From the NCBI RefSeq assembly GCF_008692845.1, contig NZ_VXJW01000003.1:186001-250000 (forward strand): a stretch of DNA of 64,000 nucleotides, in the 5' to 3' direction. Within the stretch, counting starts at the first letter, position 1; every line of letters begins with the position of its first letter. The DNA is from Salmonella enterica subsp. arizonae (GTDB taxonomy: Bacteria > Pseudomonadota > Gammaproteobacteria > Enterobacterales > Enterobacteriaceae). The position numbers were made by a program, and so were the translations under genes. Positions 21,571 to 31,720 of the stretch are shown one piece after another. Under the pieces are notes generated by a model, which saw only the letters and a list, made by a program, of their open reading frames with translations, was not told where the DNA came from and did not search any database.

Positions 21571-22467
21571 TTAACGGGTCATATTGATACCGGACGCTTT
21601 CTGCTCCAGCATCCGTTTGGCCAAATCCACAATCACGGCGGCCGCTTCTACCGGCGGCGTACCGCCCTGGTGAATATTCGAAATACAGGTACGATCCGCT
21701 TCGACGGTGGTCGTTACGCGCGGCGAGTACACGGCGTAGCAGGAAAGGCTTTCCGACTGGCCTAAGCCCGGACGTTCGCCCACCAGCAAAATCACTACTT
21801 TCGCGCCAAGAAGCTCGCCAATTTGATCTTCAATCTTCACGCGGCCATAGCGCACAAAGAACGGCGTGCCAACCTTAAGCCCTGCCTGTTTCAGACCCGC
21901 CAGCAGCGGTGGCAGGATCTCTTTATAGTTAGCGGTGATCGCATCCGTAGAGAGGCCGTCGGAGATCACCACCTGCACATCCGGGTTCATCACACACTGC
22001 GATTTCAGCGCGTCAATGGCTTCCTGGCTCAGGCGACGCCCCATATCCGGGCGGGTCAGGTAGCGGTTTTTGTCGCTGATTTCCGAACGCACTTCTAGCA
22101 GCCCCTGGGCTTTCACCCATTCTTCTGGCACCTCTTTGAGCACGGTGTCTTTCGAACGGGAGTGATCCGCCAGGAAGCGTAACAGCGCCTGGGTACGTGG
22201 ACGCGGCCCGGCACGACCAGTACAGACGCGTGCCGCAGTACTGCGACGCAGTTCGGTCAGCACATCCGCACGATGCGGGTTCTCGACGCCAATCCAGGCT
22301 TTTGCCTCCGCGGAACCCAAATCCAGCGCGCAGCTTTCAGTCGCCGTCGGCGCGGCGCGCTGCGGCTTTGCGCCTTCCTGCGTTGACGGCGCGACGGGTT
22401 GCGGTACGTCCTGTCCCATTGACGCCATCACGCTACGTACAATTTCTTCAATCTGTTTTTGATCCAT
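21571..22467 (-). CDS. eutC: Ethanolamine ammonia-lyase small subunit
   Basis: A 298-residue subunit that helps bind adenosylcobalamin in ethanolamine ammonia-lyase. The first 18 residues ([18 protein letters not shown]) form an amphipathic helix followed by a proline/alanine-rich linker, as known for peptides that direct cargo into the microcompartment. The core starts near residue 43. It is 18 bp after eutB, its large-subunit partner. Confidence 0.97.
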   Translation of the reverse strand: MDQKQIEEIVRSVMASMGQDVPQPVAPSTQEGAKPQRAAPTATESCALDLGSAEAKAWIGVENPHRADVLTELRRSTAARVCTGRAGPRPRTQALLRFLADHSRSKDTVLKEVPEEWVKAQGLLEVRSEISDKNRYLTRPDMGRRLSQEAIDALKSQCVMNPDVQVVISDGLSTDAITANYKEILPPLLAGLKQAGLKVGTPFFVRYGRVKIEDQIGELLGAKVVILLVGERPGLGQSESLSCYAVYSPRVTTTVEADRTCISNIHQGGTPPVEAAAVIVDLAKRMLEQKASGINMTR

Positions 22468-22485
22468 GGTGTTATCCCCGCGTCA

Positions 22486-23847
22486 TCAGAAGAACAGTGA
22501 CGGATCGCCCGCCCGTTTGGTCAGACGACCATTTGCCATAATGCCCATCGTTTCCAGCCAGCGTTCAAACTCCGGAGACGGCCGTAAATTCAGCAACTGA
22601 CGGACGGTGGCGGTATCGTGGAAAGCGGTGGTCTGGTAGTTAAGCATGATGTCGTCGCCGAGCGGCATCCCCATGATGTAGTTACAGCCGGCGGTGGCGA
22701 GCAGAATCATCAGGTTTTCGTTGAGATTTTGGTCGGCGTCGGCATGGTTGGTATAGCAGCAGTCGCAGCCCATGGAGATGCCGCTCAGCTTGCCCATAAA
22801 GTGATCTTCCAGGCCAGCACGAATAATCTGCCGATCGTTGTAGAGATACTCCGGCCCGATAAAGCCCACCACGGTGTTAACCAGGAACGGATCGTAGTGC
22901 CGCGCCAGGCCATAGTTACGCGCTTCCATCGTCACCTGGTCGGCACCAAAGTTCGCGCCAGCCGACAGCGCTGAACCCTGTCCAGTTTCAAAGTACAGGC
23001 AGTTTTCCCCGGCGATGCGGTTGAACTCTGCCCCCACCGCCCGCGCTTCGTCGAGCATTGCCAGCTCCACGCCGAACTCTTTTAAGCCCTTCTCGCTACC
23101 GCAAATGCTCTGGAAAATCAGTCCGCCCGGCGCGCCCCGGCGTATCGCTTCAATCTGGGTGGTGACGTGCGCCAGCACGCAACCCTGCGTCGGAATATTG
23201 AATTTATCGATAACGCCGTAAACGGTGTCGAGCACGCGGGTCAGGTTTTCCACGTCATCGGTCACCGGGTTGACGCCGATCACTGCATCGCCTGAGCCGA
23301 AAGAAAGCCCTTCGTAGATTTGCGCGGCGATACTCTGCACATCGTCACGGGTATCGTTCGGCTGCAAACGGCAGCTAAAGGTGCCCGGAATACCGATGGT
23401 AGTATTGGCTTTTTTAATTACCGGCATTTTCTTACCGCCGTAGATCAGGTCGGCGTTGGAGCAGATTTTCGCCACTGCCGCCACCACTTCGGAGGACAGG
23501 CCTTTGCGGGTAAACGCGATGTCGTCCACGGAGGTTTCATCGCTCAGCACGTATTCGCGCAGTTCGCTGATGCTCCAGTTTTTAATCCGGTTATAGGCCG
23601 TTTCGTTGACGTCGTCCTGAATCAGGCGCGTCACGCAGTCCTCTTCATAGGCAATCACCGGATTGTTGCGGATATCCGCTACCGTCATTTCCGACAGTAC
23701 CTGTTTTGCCGCTACGCGCTCCTGCGAACTTGCTGCGGCAACCCCGGCCAGCACATCCCCCGAACGCAGTTCGTTGGCTTTAGCCAGTACCTCTTTTACA
23801 TCCTTAAACTGATAAACATTGCCGAACAATGTGGTCTTTAGTTTCAT
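22486..23847 (-). CDS. eutB: Ethanolamine ammonia-lyase large subunit
   Basis: A 453-residue TIM-barrel catalytic subunit that converts ethanolamine to acetaldehyde and ammonia by an adenosylcobalamin radical mechanism. Residues known to contact substrate in E. coli are all in place: R160 and Q162 (SCRLQ), N193, E287 (YFETG) and D362 (GCDCC). Length equals the family standard. It lies between eutA and eutC. Confidence 0.98.
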   Translation of the reverse strand: MKLKTTLFGNVYQFKDVKEVLAKANELRSGDVLAGVAAASSQERVAAKQVLSEMTVADIRNNPVIAYEEDCVTRLIQDDVNETAYNRIKNWSISELREYVLSDETSVDDIAFTRKGLSSEVVAAVAKICSNADLIYGGKKMPVIKKANTTIGIPGTFSCRLQPNDTRDDVQSIAAQIYEGLSFGSGDAVIGVNPVTDDVENLTRVLDTVYGVIDKFNIPTQGCVLAHVTTQIEAIRRGAPGGLIFQSICGSEKGLKEFGVELAMLDEARAVGAEFNRIAGENCLYFETGQGSALSAGANFGADQVTMEARNYGLARHYDPFLVNTVVGFIGPEYLYNDRQIIRAGLEDHFMGKLSGISMGCDCCYTNHADADQNLNENLMILLATAGCNYIMGMPLGDDIMLNYQTTAFHDTATVRQLLNLRPSPEFERWLETMGIMANGRLTKRAGDPSLFF

Positions 23848-23858
23848 AAGTCGTTCCC

Positions 23859-25262
23859 TCAGGAAGGAAATGCGAGTGATTTCACCGTCACCGGCACAAC
23901 CGATCCGCCAAAAAGAGGCGTACCAATGTCGATATAGTCTCCCGCCCGCACGACCACCTCATCGATGACCGCCAGCGGAAGTTGCGGTAACTGTGGGCGC
24001 AATAACATGCCCAGCGCTTTACCCAAATCCTGTTCGGCCACCACCAGCAGAGGATGCGGATTGGGATAACGCGCGACAAAAGCCGTCAGCGCGTCGATGA
24101 CCGTGAGTAATGCGGCGTAACGCACTGGGAGCGTGGCGGGAAGCGCCAGCACGTAAGCGTCGGTTTGCGGGTCGAGATCGAGCTGGAGAAGCGCCTGCCG
24201 CCAGGCATTCACCAGATCGGCATCATCCTGCGGGATCGCCACCGGCAGGTTGCGCAGCGGCAGTTGAACGTCTTCCAGCCAGATAGTGCTGCCGGAAAGC
24301 GAGAGTGTATGCGCCCCCGCGCCGATGACCGTGGCGCGTACGGTTTGCGCCGGAAACTGCACGTTCATCTCACGCAGACGCGGGTGCTCATGCAGCGCGG
24401 TCGCCAGCAGCGGCCCGATATCAGAAAAGCAGAACGGGTCGGCAGGCTGATGGCGATAACATTCGCCGACGCCGCCGGACAGCGTGATCACCTCCGGCGT
24501 AATATCGGCGGGCAGCAGCCCGGTTTGCATCAGCGATTGCGCCAGCGGCGTGAGCGTACCGGCGATAACCTCAACGATGAGAGCCGCCATCCGCCGCGCC
24601 ACCTGTCCCAGTTGCGCTACGGTCAACGCGCGGGCATCGGTGCCTGCGCCAAAAACCTCATCGACAATCCGCTGTCCTGGCTGATGCGCGTGGACCACCC
24701 GTCCCTGGCCGTCGGTTTCCAGCAGGCGACCACCGACGTTAAGGCAGGCGGTGCCGCTGACTTTTCCCGCATCAAACAGCGCGTAGTTAGACGTGCCGCC
24801 GCCGATATCAATATTCAGCACCCGACACATCCGCTGCTCAGACAAGCTTTGCGCCCCGGCGCCGTGACCGGCAATGACCGATTCCAGATGCGGCCCGGCG
24901 CTGGCGACCACAAAGTCGCCCAGCGACTGCGAGAGCGCCATGACCGCCGGACGGGCGTTGCGGGTTTTGGCGCTTTCGCCGGTGATAATGATCGCCCCGG
25001 AGTCCACCGATTCAGGCGCGATGCCTGCGGCCTGATACTGGGCCAGAATCAGCGTTTTAAGTTCTGCCTCTTTCAGACCGCCCTGCTTATCCACGGGCGT
25101 AAAGAAGACCGGGCTTTGCCAGCTAATGTCGCGTTTGATGAATTCGTAGCGCGGCACCTGCGACACCGCCGCACGGTTAACCAATTCCAGGCGCGAGAAG
25201 ATCACCTGCGTAGTGGTGGTGCCGATATCGATACCGACGCTCAGTAGCTGGCGAGTATTCAC
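23859..25262 (-). CDS. eutA: Ethanolamine ammonia-lyase reactivase EutA
   Basis: A 467-residue actin/Hsp70-fold ATPase that swaps damaged cobalamin out of ethanolamine ammonia-lyase. The phosphate-1 loop appears as VGIDIGTTTTQVIFSRL near residue 9, and NIDIGGGTSNYALFD is the second phosphate loop. Its start overlaps the end of eutH by 4 bp, and eutB follows after 11 bp, so the reactivase is made with its client. Confidence 0.96.
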   Translation of the reverse strand: MNTRQLLSVGIDIGTTTTQVIFSRLELVNRAAVSQVPRYEFIKRDISWQSPVFFTPVDKQGGLKEAELKTLILAQYQAAGIAPESVDSGAIIITGESAKTRNARPAVMALSQSLGDFVVASAGPHLESVIAGHGAGAQSLSEQRMCRVLNIDIGGGTSNYALFDAGKVSGTACLNVGGRLLETDGQGRVVHAHQPGQRIVDEVFGAGTDARALTVAQLGQVARRMAALIVEVIAGTLTPLAQSLMQTGLLPADITPEVITLSGGVGECYRHQPADPFCFSDIGPLLATALHEHPRLREMNVQFPAQTVRATVIGAGAHTLSLSGSTIWLEDVQLPLRNLPVAIPQDDADLVNAWRQALLQLDLDPQTDAYVLALPATLPVRYAALLTVIDALTAFVARYPNPHPLLVVAEQDLGKALGMLLRPQLPQLPLAVIDEVVVRAGDYIDIGTPLFGGSVVPVTVKSLAFPS

Positions 25263-26485
25263 GATTGCGCCTCCGCTTCGGTTTTCACCTGTGCGGCGTC
25301 ATCTTTCGGCACCAGCATCATCGCCACGCCAATTGCCGTCACGCCGCCGATCAGCTTGCCGACAATCATCGGGAAGATCATGGCGTTCATATTGGCGGCG
25401 GCGAAGCCTAAATGGTCGCCCAGCGCGAACGCCGCAGAGACGGCAAATGCGCAGTTAATCACTTTGCCGCGGGTATCCATCTGCTTCATCATGCCGAACA
25501 TAGGGATATTGTTCGCCAGGGTCGCCACCATGCCCGCCGCCGCAATATTATTTACGTTCAGCAGCTTACCGACATTCATCAACGGTTTTTCAAACCAACG
25601 TGTCAGCAACAGCACCATCGGGTAGGCGCCGAGCAGCACGCAGGAGATAGAACCGATCACTTCAATGGCGCGCATCACTTCGCCTGGTTTGTCGCCAGGG
25701 GCCATAAAGATAGGGTCAAGACCCGGAATTAACTCCCAACCCAGCAGGAATTTGACCACCGCAGCCGCCAGACCGATGGTGATCAGCGCCACCAGAAATT
25801 TGGCGAAGATCTGGAAACCGTTGATCATTTTTTCTGGGATAAACTTCAGCCCCAGCGCCACCAGCACCGCGACGATTAATACCGGGATCATGTTCATCAG
25901 GATAAGCGTGAAGGTAAACTCCACCGGCTGACCGTTGATTTGCACGCCTGAGTACATGGCGATCAAACCACCCGCAATACAACCAATGGGAATAGTAACG
26001 ATACCCGCCAGTACGCCAAGCGCCAGGTAACGACGGTCAGAGGGTTCGATAATGCCAAGCGCCACCGGAATGGAGAACACAATGGTCGGCCCCATCATCG
26101 ACCCCAGGATCAACCCTGAGTATAGCCATGCCGCCACATCACCGCCTGCCAGCTCTTTGGCGAGGAAGAATCCGCCCATATCACAGGCCAGCAGCGTACC
26201 GGCGAACATGGATGGGTTTGCGCCCAGCATTTCGTATACCGGGATAATAACCGGCCCCAGTACATGCGCCAGCACCGGCGCCAGCGCGGTCATACCGACC
26301 ATCGCCAGACCCAGCGCCCCCATCGCCATAAAGCCCTCTTCAAACTGGCCGCCGGCCCCTTCGATACTCTTGCCGAATTTACCGAGGAAGCGCGCCGATC
26401 CGCCGAACTGCGACAGGACTCTGTCCACGGCGGCAATCAGCATAAAGAACATCATGATGTACATGATGATTTCGTTAATTCCCAT
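25259..26485 (-). CDS. eutH: Ethanolamine permease EutH
   Basis: A 408-residue inner-membrane protein with about ten or eleven hydrophobic segments and the N-terminus MGINEIIMYIMMFFMLIAAV. EutH imports ethanolamine, which matters most when the protonated form dominates at low pH or low concentration. It overlaps eutA by 4 bp and follows eutG by 45 bp. Confidence 0.96.
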   Translation of the reverse strand: MGINEIIMYIMMFFMLIAAVDRVLSQFGGSARFLGKFGKSIEGAGGQFEEGFMAMGALGLAMVGMTALAPVLAHVLGPVIIPVYEMLGANPSMFAGTLLACDMGGFFLAKELAGGDVAAWLYSGLILGSMMGPTIVFSIPVALGIIEPSDRRYLALGVLAGIVTIPIGCIAGGLIAMYSGVQINGQPVEFTFTLILMNMIPVLIVAVLVALGLKFIPEKMINGFQIFAKFLVALITIGLAAAVVKFLLGWELIPGLDPIFMAPGDKPGEVMRAIEVIGSISCVLLGAYPMVLLLTRWFEKPLMNVGKLLNVNNIAAAGMVATLANNIPMFGMMKQMDTRGKVINCAFAVSAAFALGDHLGFAAANMNAMIFPMIVGKLIGGVTAIGVAMMLVPKDDAAQVKTEAEAQS

Positions 26486-26530
26486 AGCCTTATCTCCATT
26501 TGCCCTGTGTTTTCATAGACCTGATATTCT

Positions 26531-27718
26531 TTATTGTGCCGCCGCGTACAACTCGATGAGCTGTTCCTGGCTGGCGGTTCGTGGATTGGTGCGCATACAA
26601 ATGTCATCCTGCGCCGCCTGCGCCCATGCGCTGTAGTGTTCGGGTCTGGCACCAGCGTCAGCCAGCCGTTTGCTCTGCCCCACTTCGGCAATCAGCTCGC
26701 TCACCGCCGCAATCGCATCGCGATCGTCCGATTTCTTATTGGTTAACGCCCGACCGATTTGACTGAAGCGTTCGCGGCATACCATCCGGTTAAAGCCCAT
26801 GACCGTTGGCAGCAGCATGGCGTTGGCCAGGCCGTGCGGAATATGCAGCGCCGCCCCCGGCTGGTGCGCCATCGCATGACACAGTCCCAGACCGGCGCTG
26901 GAAAAGGCCATTCCCGCCATACAGGAGGCCAGTAACATATTTTCACGCGCCGTCAGATCGTGGCCGTAACCCACGGCTTTCGGCAGCGATTTGCCAATCA
27001 TCGCTATCGCGCCAATCGCCAGGCTGTCGGTAAACGGCGTGGCGTTGAGCGCGCTGTAGGCCTCAATCGCATGAGTCAACGCATCAATACCGGTCATCGC
27101 CGTCACGTTTGGCGGAACGCCTTCGGTCACGGCAGCATCAAGAATCGCCACATCCGGCATTAGCGACGCGTGTGCCAGCACCTGCTTGCGCCCGCTGGCC
27201 GCATCGATAATCACCGTCACGTTGGTGGTTTCTGAACCGGTTCCGGCGGTGGTCGGCACCGCAATCAGCGGCAGACGCGGGCGTAATGTACTGCGCTCGG
27301 TCATTGCGCTCAGCGTCTGGTCAGGGTTAGTCACCAGCAGGGCGACCGCTTTCGCCGCGTCCAGCACCGAACCGCCGCCAAAGGCCACTACGCCATCGCA
27401 TGCCGCCTCACGCAGTTGCGCCACCGCCGCGCAGACATCGGTGATGCACGGTTCACCCGGCGGGCACGGCCAGACCGTCATCGCGACGCCCTTCATCGCC
27501 AGGCTGCGTGCCAGCGGCGCGGTCATTCCCGCCTGATGCAGAAAACTGTCAACCATCACAAACAGATGGCTTAAGCCTCGCGATTGCGCCTCCTGTCCAC
27601 AGGCGCTGAGCGCCCCAAGTCCGCACAGCGTGACCGGCGGTACGCTGAACGTTTTCACGCGTTGCAGATTCAGGGTGTCGAATGCCTGAAACAGCGCCGT
27701 CTGCAGTTCAGCTTGCAT
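26531..27718 (-). CDS. eutG: Iron-type alcohol dehydrogenase EutG
   Basis: A 395-residue group III (iron-dependent) alcohol dehydrogenase. The NAD motif FGGGSVLDAAK is present, as are the metal-binding histidines in HAIEAY and HAMAHQPG. It reduces acetaldehyde to ethanol, which regenerates NAD+ for EutE inside the microcompartment. The N-terminal helix MQAELQTALFQAFDTL may be a targeting peptide. Its start overlaps the eutJ end by 11 bp. Confidence 0.96.
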   Translation of the reverse strand: MQAELQTALFQAFDTLNLQRVKTFSVPPVTLCGLGALSACGQEAQSRGLSHLFVMVDSFLHQAGMTAPLARSLAMKGVAMTVWPCPPGEPCITDVCAAVAQLREAACDGVVAFGGGSVLDAAKAVALLVTNPDQTLSAMTERSTLRPRLPLIAVPTTAGTGSETTNVTVIIDAASGRKQVLAHASLMPDVAILDAAVTEGVPPNVTAMTGIDALTHAIEAYSALNATPFTDSLAIGAIAMIGKSLPKAVGYGHDLTARENMLLASCMAGMAFSSAGLGLCHAMAHQPGAALHIPHGLANAMLLPTVMGFNRMVCRERFSQIGRALTNKKSDDRDAIAAVSELIAEVGQSKRLADAGARPEHYSAWAQAAQDDICMRTNPRTASQEQLIELYAAAQ

Positions 27719-28547
27719 AGAGTCCCTCCGCTTTCGCTCTCCCGCTATTGGCTATCGCCAGCGGGGTCATAAACAGGCTGTGCTGCGGTAAATGCACCTG
27801 TAACTCCGGGAAACGCTGGCGAAATAACGCCTCCACGCCCGGCTGCATACAGGAACCGCCCGCCAGCCATAAATCAGTCACTCCCTGCCCGGCAATATGC
27901 CGAGCGACGATCTCCGCCATCTTTTCGTACACTGGCTTCACTATCGGCCAAATTTCCTGCGCATTGCTGCGCTTGTACTGTTCCGCCTCTTCCAGTGGAA
28001 TACGGCGGTTGCCCGCCAGCGTCAGGGAGATATGATGTCCGCCAGTGGCTTCATCGGCGGACCAGGTCACCTTGCCCTGTTTGACGATGGCAATGCCGGT
28101 AGTACCGCCGCCAATATCCACCACACCCGCGTTATCCAGTTGCAGCAGATCCGCCACCGCCGTCGGTTCATCCAGTACGTGGCTGACCTCTAACCCGGCA
28201 GACTCCAGCACGTTGATCGAAATACGCGGGTCGGTGCCCGGCGGGAACGAGGTCGCCGCATGAGTAAAGCGACAGCCGAGCTGCTGTTCAAGCGTGTCGA
28301 GATGGCGGCGCACAATGGTCACCGCGCCGAAGAAATCCCAGACGATGCCGTCACGCACGACGTCCGCCCAGTCAAGGCACACCGCCACCGGCTGCGCGTC
28401 AGAGTCAACCACTATCGACACCACGTCACAGGTACCCAAATCCACCCCCAGCCACAGCGGTGTGTCACTGGCGGCGGGCGTCTGATGACACAGGGCCGCC
28501 GCTTTTTGCAGTCTGGGGGTGAGCCAGAGTTGTTCGTCGTGCGCCAT
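27708..28547 (-). CDS. eutJ: Hsp70-like microcompartment protein EutJ
   Basis: A 279-residue protein with the actin/Hsp70 ATPase fold: GVDLGTCDVVSIVVDSD is the first phosphate loop and VDIGGGTTGIAIV the second. It lacks the peptide-binding half of true Hsp70. A chaperone or assembly role for ethanolamine enzymes has been proposed but is not established. It lies between eutE and eutG. Confidence 0.94.
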   Translation of the reverse strand: MAHDEQLWLTPRLQKAAALCHQTPAASDTPLWLGVDLGTCDVVSIVVDSDAQPVAVCLDWADVVRDGIVWDFFGAVTIVRRHLDTLEQQLGCRFTHAATSFPPGTDPRISINVLESAGLEVSHVLDEPTAVADLLQLDNAGVVDIGGGTTGIAIVKQGKVTWSADEATGGHHISLTLAGNRRIPLEEAEQYKRSNAQEIWPIVKPVYEKMAEIVARHIAGQGVTDLWLAGGSCMQPGVEALFRQRFPELQVHLPQHSLFMTPLAIANSGRAKAEGLYAS

Positions 28548-28557
28548 GAGTCATCCC

Positions 28558-29961
28558 TTATACAATGCGAAACGCATCCACCAATACACAACGACGCAGC
28601 CGTACAAAGGTACGCGCGCTGGTCACGCCTTCGCCGGTTGGCGTAGTGATAGTCATGGTGGTCCAGCCTTCACCGCCCAATCCAAGCCCGGCAATGCACG
28701 GCCCGTTTTTGACGAAAATGCTGGTGTCGATGGCGTTCGCCATCTGGTTCATATTGTCAATGTTGCGCGAGTGCATCGCCGCCGTATGGTGGCAACCGCC
28801 TTCAAGTTGTACCGCCAGAGCGATGGCTTCTTCGACGTTGGCGACTCGCACCACCGGCAGTACCGGCATCATCATTTCAGTGACGGCAAACGGATGGCTG
28901 GCCGGGGTTTCAACGAACAACAGGCGCGTCTGCTGCGGCACGTTCAGGCCGATGGCGGCCGCGATCTTGCCCGCGTCACGACCGACCCAGTCACGGCTGA
29001 CGGTACCTTTACCGCGTTCATCGATATTCTTCAGCAGCACCGGCTGGAGCTGTTCGGCCTGGGCTGCGGTCAGTTTCACCGCGTGCTGACCTTCCATCAG
29101 GCGCATTAGCTCGTCGGCGACGCTATCGACCACAATCAGCACTTTTTCGTCGGCGCAGATGATGTTGTTGTCAAACGACGCGCCTTTGACGATGGACTGC
29201 GCGGCACGCGACAGGTCTGCGGTCTCATCCACCACCACTGGCGGATTACCGGCTCCGGCGGCAATCAGGCGTTTATTAGTATGTTTGCGCGCCGCGTCCA
29301 CCACCGCTTCGCCGCCAGTCACCACCAGCAGGCCAATACCGGGGTACTTGAACAGCCGCTGGGCGGTTTCGATATCCGGGTTCGCCACAGTGACCAGCAG
29401 ATTTTCCGGGCCGCTGGCGGCGACTACCGCCTGATTGAGCAGGGTGATTGCCCGCTGAGAGACCTTTTTCGCTGCCGGATGCGGGGCAAACACCACGCTG
29501 TTGCCTGCGGCAATCAGGCTGATAGCGTTATTAATGACCGTTGCCGCCGGGTTGGTGGACGGCGTGACCGAGGCCACCACGCCCCACGGCGCATTTTCAA
29601 TCAGCGTCAGGCCGTTATCGCCGGTCAGCACCTGCGGGGAGAGACACTCAACACCGGGCGTGCCGCGCGCCTGAGCGACGTTTTTGGCAAATTTATCGTC
29701 AACGCGTCCCATGCCGGTTTCGCTGACGGCAAGTTCCGCTAATTCTCGGGCATGTTTTTCGCCCGCCTCGCGAATGGCTTGAATGGCAAGCTGGCGCATC
29801 GCCACGCTCTTTAGCCCCTGCTGGGCCAGTTTTGCTGCCGCCACTGCGTCATCCAGGGAGGCAAAAACGCCCATCTCATGAACGGTACTGGTGGGCTTGC
29901 TGCTATCCTGCATTTTTAGCAGCACCGCTTTCACCACCTGTTCAATATCCTGTTGATTCAT
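28558..29961 (-). CDS. eutE: CoA-acylating acetaldehyde dehydrogenase EutE
   Basis: A 467-residue aldehyde dehydrogenase that converts acetaldehyde, CoA and NAD+ to acetyl-CoA. The catalytic cysteine is C269 in FDNNIICADEK. The first 18 residues (MNQQDIEQVVKAVLLKMQ) form the amphipathic helix known to direct EutE into the shell, followed by a short linker. It lies between eutN and eutJ and channels product to EutD. Confidence 0.97.
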   Translation of the reverse strand: MNQQDIEQVVKAVLLKMQDSSKPTSTVHEMGVFASLDDAVAAAKLAQQGLKSVAMRQLAIQAIREAGEKHARELAELAVSETGMGRVDDKFAKNVAQARGTPGVECLSPQVLTGDNGLTLIENAPWGVVASVTPSTNPAATVINNAISLIAAGNSVVFAPHPAAKKVSQRAITLLNQAVVAASGPENLLVTVANPDIETAQRLFKYPGIGLLVVTGGEAVVDAARKHTNKRLIAAGAGNPPVVVDETADLSRAAQSIVKGASFDNNIICADEKVLIVVDSVADELMRLMEGQHAVKLTAAQAEQLQPVLLKNIDERGKGTVSRDWVGRDAGKIAAAIGLNVPQQTRLLFVETPASHPFAVTEMMMPVLPVVRVANVEEAIALAVQLEGGCHHTAAMHSRNIDNMNQMANAIDTSIFVKNGPCIAGLGLGGEGWTTMTITTPTGEGVTSARTFVRLRRCVLVDAFRIV

Positions 29962-29972
29962 GATGCTCAGTC

Positions 29973-30260
29973 CTATTTATGGAAAACCACTTTCCCGCCA
30001 GCCACCACTTCATCGACGATGCCAATGACGCACAGATCGACCGGTGATAATTCGCTACGATGCGCCTGACGTGCGGAGCTACCGCTGACCAGCAGTACCC
30101 ACTCCCCGGTTCCCGCCCCGATACTGTCGATAGCGACGGCGCACTGCCCGTCGGGGTTTCCCTTAGCATCGATCATTTCCACCATCAGCAATTTGTCATG
30201 CGCCAGTCCCTGATGGCGGACGGTACATACGATTTGTCCTGTGACGACTGCCAGTTTCAT
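29973..30260 (-). CDS. eutN: Microcompartment vertex protein EutN
   Basis: A 95-residue EutN/CcmL-type protein; the family forms pentamers that cap shell vertices, though hexamers were seen for the E. coli protein in crystals. The core is MKLAVVTGQIVCTVRHQG. A second ATG four codons upstream (30272) is often annotated, but GGAGG from 30265 to 30269 sits at the correct distance before the ATG at 30260, so I chose the shorter form. A REP element separates it from eutM. Confidence 0.93.
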   Translation of the reverse strand: MKLAVVTGQIVCTVRHQGLAHDKLLMVEMIDAKGNPDGQCAVAIDSIGAGTGEWVLLVSGSSARQAHRSELSPVDLCVIGIVDEVVAGGKVVFHK

Positions 30261-30334
30261 ATCCGCCTCCATGGATTGTCCGTTGGGTCGTAGGCCTTGA
30301 ATCTGCGCACCATCAGGCAATGGCGCACATTCAT

Positions 30335-30370
30335 GCCGGATGGCGACGCTACGCGTCTTATCCGGCCTAC
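30335..30370. repeat. REP element in the eutM-eutN spacer
   Basis: GCCGGATGGCG, then ACGCGTCTTATCCGGC, make the classic palindromic-unit stem inside the operon. Such elements can stall 3' exonucleases and so raise the amount of upstream message, here eutM; that effect is inferred. Confidence 0.85.
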
Positions 30371-30372
30371 CA

Positions 30373-30663
30373 TCAAATGTTGCTGTCGCCTTTGAAGCTG
30401 ATCGGGAACACCTCTTCCAGATCGCCGTGCGGACGTGGGATCACGTGTACCGAGACCAGCTCGCCAATGCGCTGCGCCGCAGCGGCGCCTGCATCCGTTG
30501 CGGCTTTGCACGCTGCGACGTCGCCACGCACCATCGCCGTGACCAAACCGCCGCCAATCTGCTTCACGCCGACCAGCTTCACGCGTGCGGCTTTTACCAT
30601 CGCATCTGAGGCCTCAATCAGCGCAACCAGGCCCCGGGTTTCAATCATTCCTAATGCTTCCAT
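30373..30663 (-). CDS. eutM: Microcompartment hexameric shell protein EutM
   Basis: A 96-residue single-domain BMC protein, the major hexagonal tile of the shell. [26 protein letters not shown] and the later [14 protein letters not shown] are the family core. A REP element lies directly after its stop, which could favour high expression relative to downstream genes. It lies 40 bp after eutD. Confidence 0.97.
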   Translation of the reverse strand: MEALGMIETRGLVALIEASDAMVKAARVKLVGVKQIGGGLVTAMVRGDVAACKAATDAGAAAAQRIGELVSVHVIPRPHGDLEEVFPISFKGDSNI

Positions 30664-30703
30664 CGTGTTTTCCTCTCATTAAAGGGGTCCAGAACGGGAC
30701 CGT

Positions 30704-31720
30704 TCATTCAACCAGTGTTTGTAAGCGGCTTTCACTGCTTACGTCAGCCTGGCGCGGCACGGCTGCCACCAACGCCAGTTCGATAATTTCCTGCACGCTA
30801 CAGCCGCGGGAGAGGTCGTGAAGCGGCGCGGCAAGTCCCTGAATTAGCGGCCCCACAGCGCGATATCCCCCCAGGCGCTGGGCGATTTTGTAGCCAATAT
30901 TGCCCGCCTCCAGCGACGGGAAAATCATCACATTGGCGCGGCCTTGTAGCGGGCTGTCAGGCGCTTTTTGCGCGGCGACATCCGGCACGAAAGCGGCGTC
31001 AAACTGCAATTCACCGTCCACAAGCAGTTGCGGCGCACGTTCGCGAACGATCTCTGTCGCCTGCTGCACGTTGGCAACATTGGGGTGACGGGCGCTGCCG
31101 TTGCTTGAAAATGACAGCATCGCCACGCGCGGCTCTTCGCCGGTAATGGCCCGCCAGGTGTCGGCGCTGGCGATAGCGATATCCGCCAGTTGCGCCGCCG
31201 TCGGCTGCGGCACTACGCTGCAATCAGCGAACCCTAATGCCTGACCGGCGTACTGCGGCAGCATCAGGAAAATAGACGACAATGTCTGGCAGCCGGGTTG
31301 CAGACCAATCACCCGCAGTCCTGCGCGCAGCACGTTCGCCGTCGAGGAGAGATTGCCCGCGATACACACATCGGCATCACCCGCGCTCACCATCGCGGCG
31401 GCGAACATCAGCGGGTCGTTAAGCTTTTCCACCGCGTCCGACGGCGTTTTTTCTCCGGCGCGGGCAAGCCAGCGCTGCGCAAAGCTTTCGCGCATTGGCA
31501 GGTTGCCAGGGGGGGCGATAACCTGAATACCATCCAGCGCCATACGATGGCTGAGGGCAAACTGACGCAGCACAAACGGGCTGGCGACCAGAATGGGGCG
31601 TGCCAGGCCATGCTGTTGCAGGTAATGCGCCGCTTTCAGCACGCGTTCGTCCAGCGCATCCGGGAAGACCACCCTGGCAGGGGCGCGTACCGCCAGTTCG
31701 CGGGCGCGTTCAATGATCAT
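30704..31720 (-). CDS. eutD: Phosphate acetyltransferase EutD
   Basis: A 338-residue phosphotransacetylase (PTA_PTB family) that makes acetyl phosphate and CoA from acetyl-CoA, recycling CoA inside the microcompartment. It is the short, catalytic-only form without the N-terminal domains of the housekeeping Pta. Its ATG overlaps the eutT stop by 4 bp (ATGA). It is also related to the C-terminal half of MaeB in this window. Confidence 0.96.
   Translation of the reverse strand: MIIERARELAVRAPARVVFPDALDERVLKAAHYLQQHGLARPILVASPFVLRQFALSHRMALDGIQVIAPPGNLPMRESFAQRWLARAGEKTPSDAVEKLNDPLMFAAAMVSAGDADVCIAGNLSSTANVLRAGLRVIGLQPGCQTLSSIFLMLPQYAGQALGFADCSVVPQPTAAQLADIAIASADTWRAITGEEPRVAMLSFSSNGSARHPNVANVQQATEIVRERAPQLLVDGELQFDAAFVPDVAAQKAPDSPLQGRANVMIFPSLEAGNIGYKIAQRLGGYRAVGPLIQGLAAPLHDLSRGCSVQEIIELALVAAVPRQADVSSESRLQTLVE

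Noticed and set aside
24165-25247. 360-codon open frame on the plus strand
   Set aside because: Antisense to eutA throughout, arginine-rich with low-complexity composition, and no start signal.
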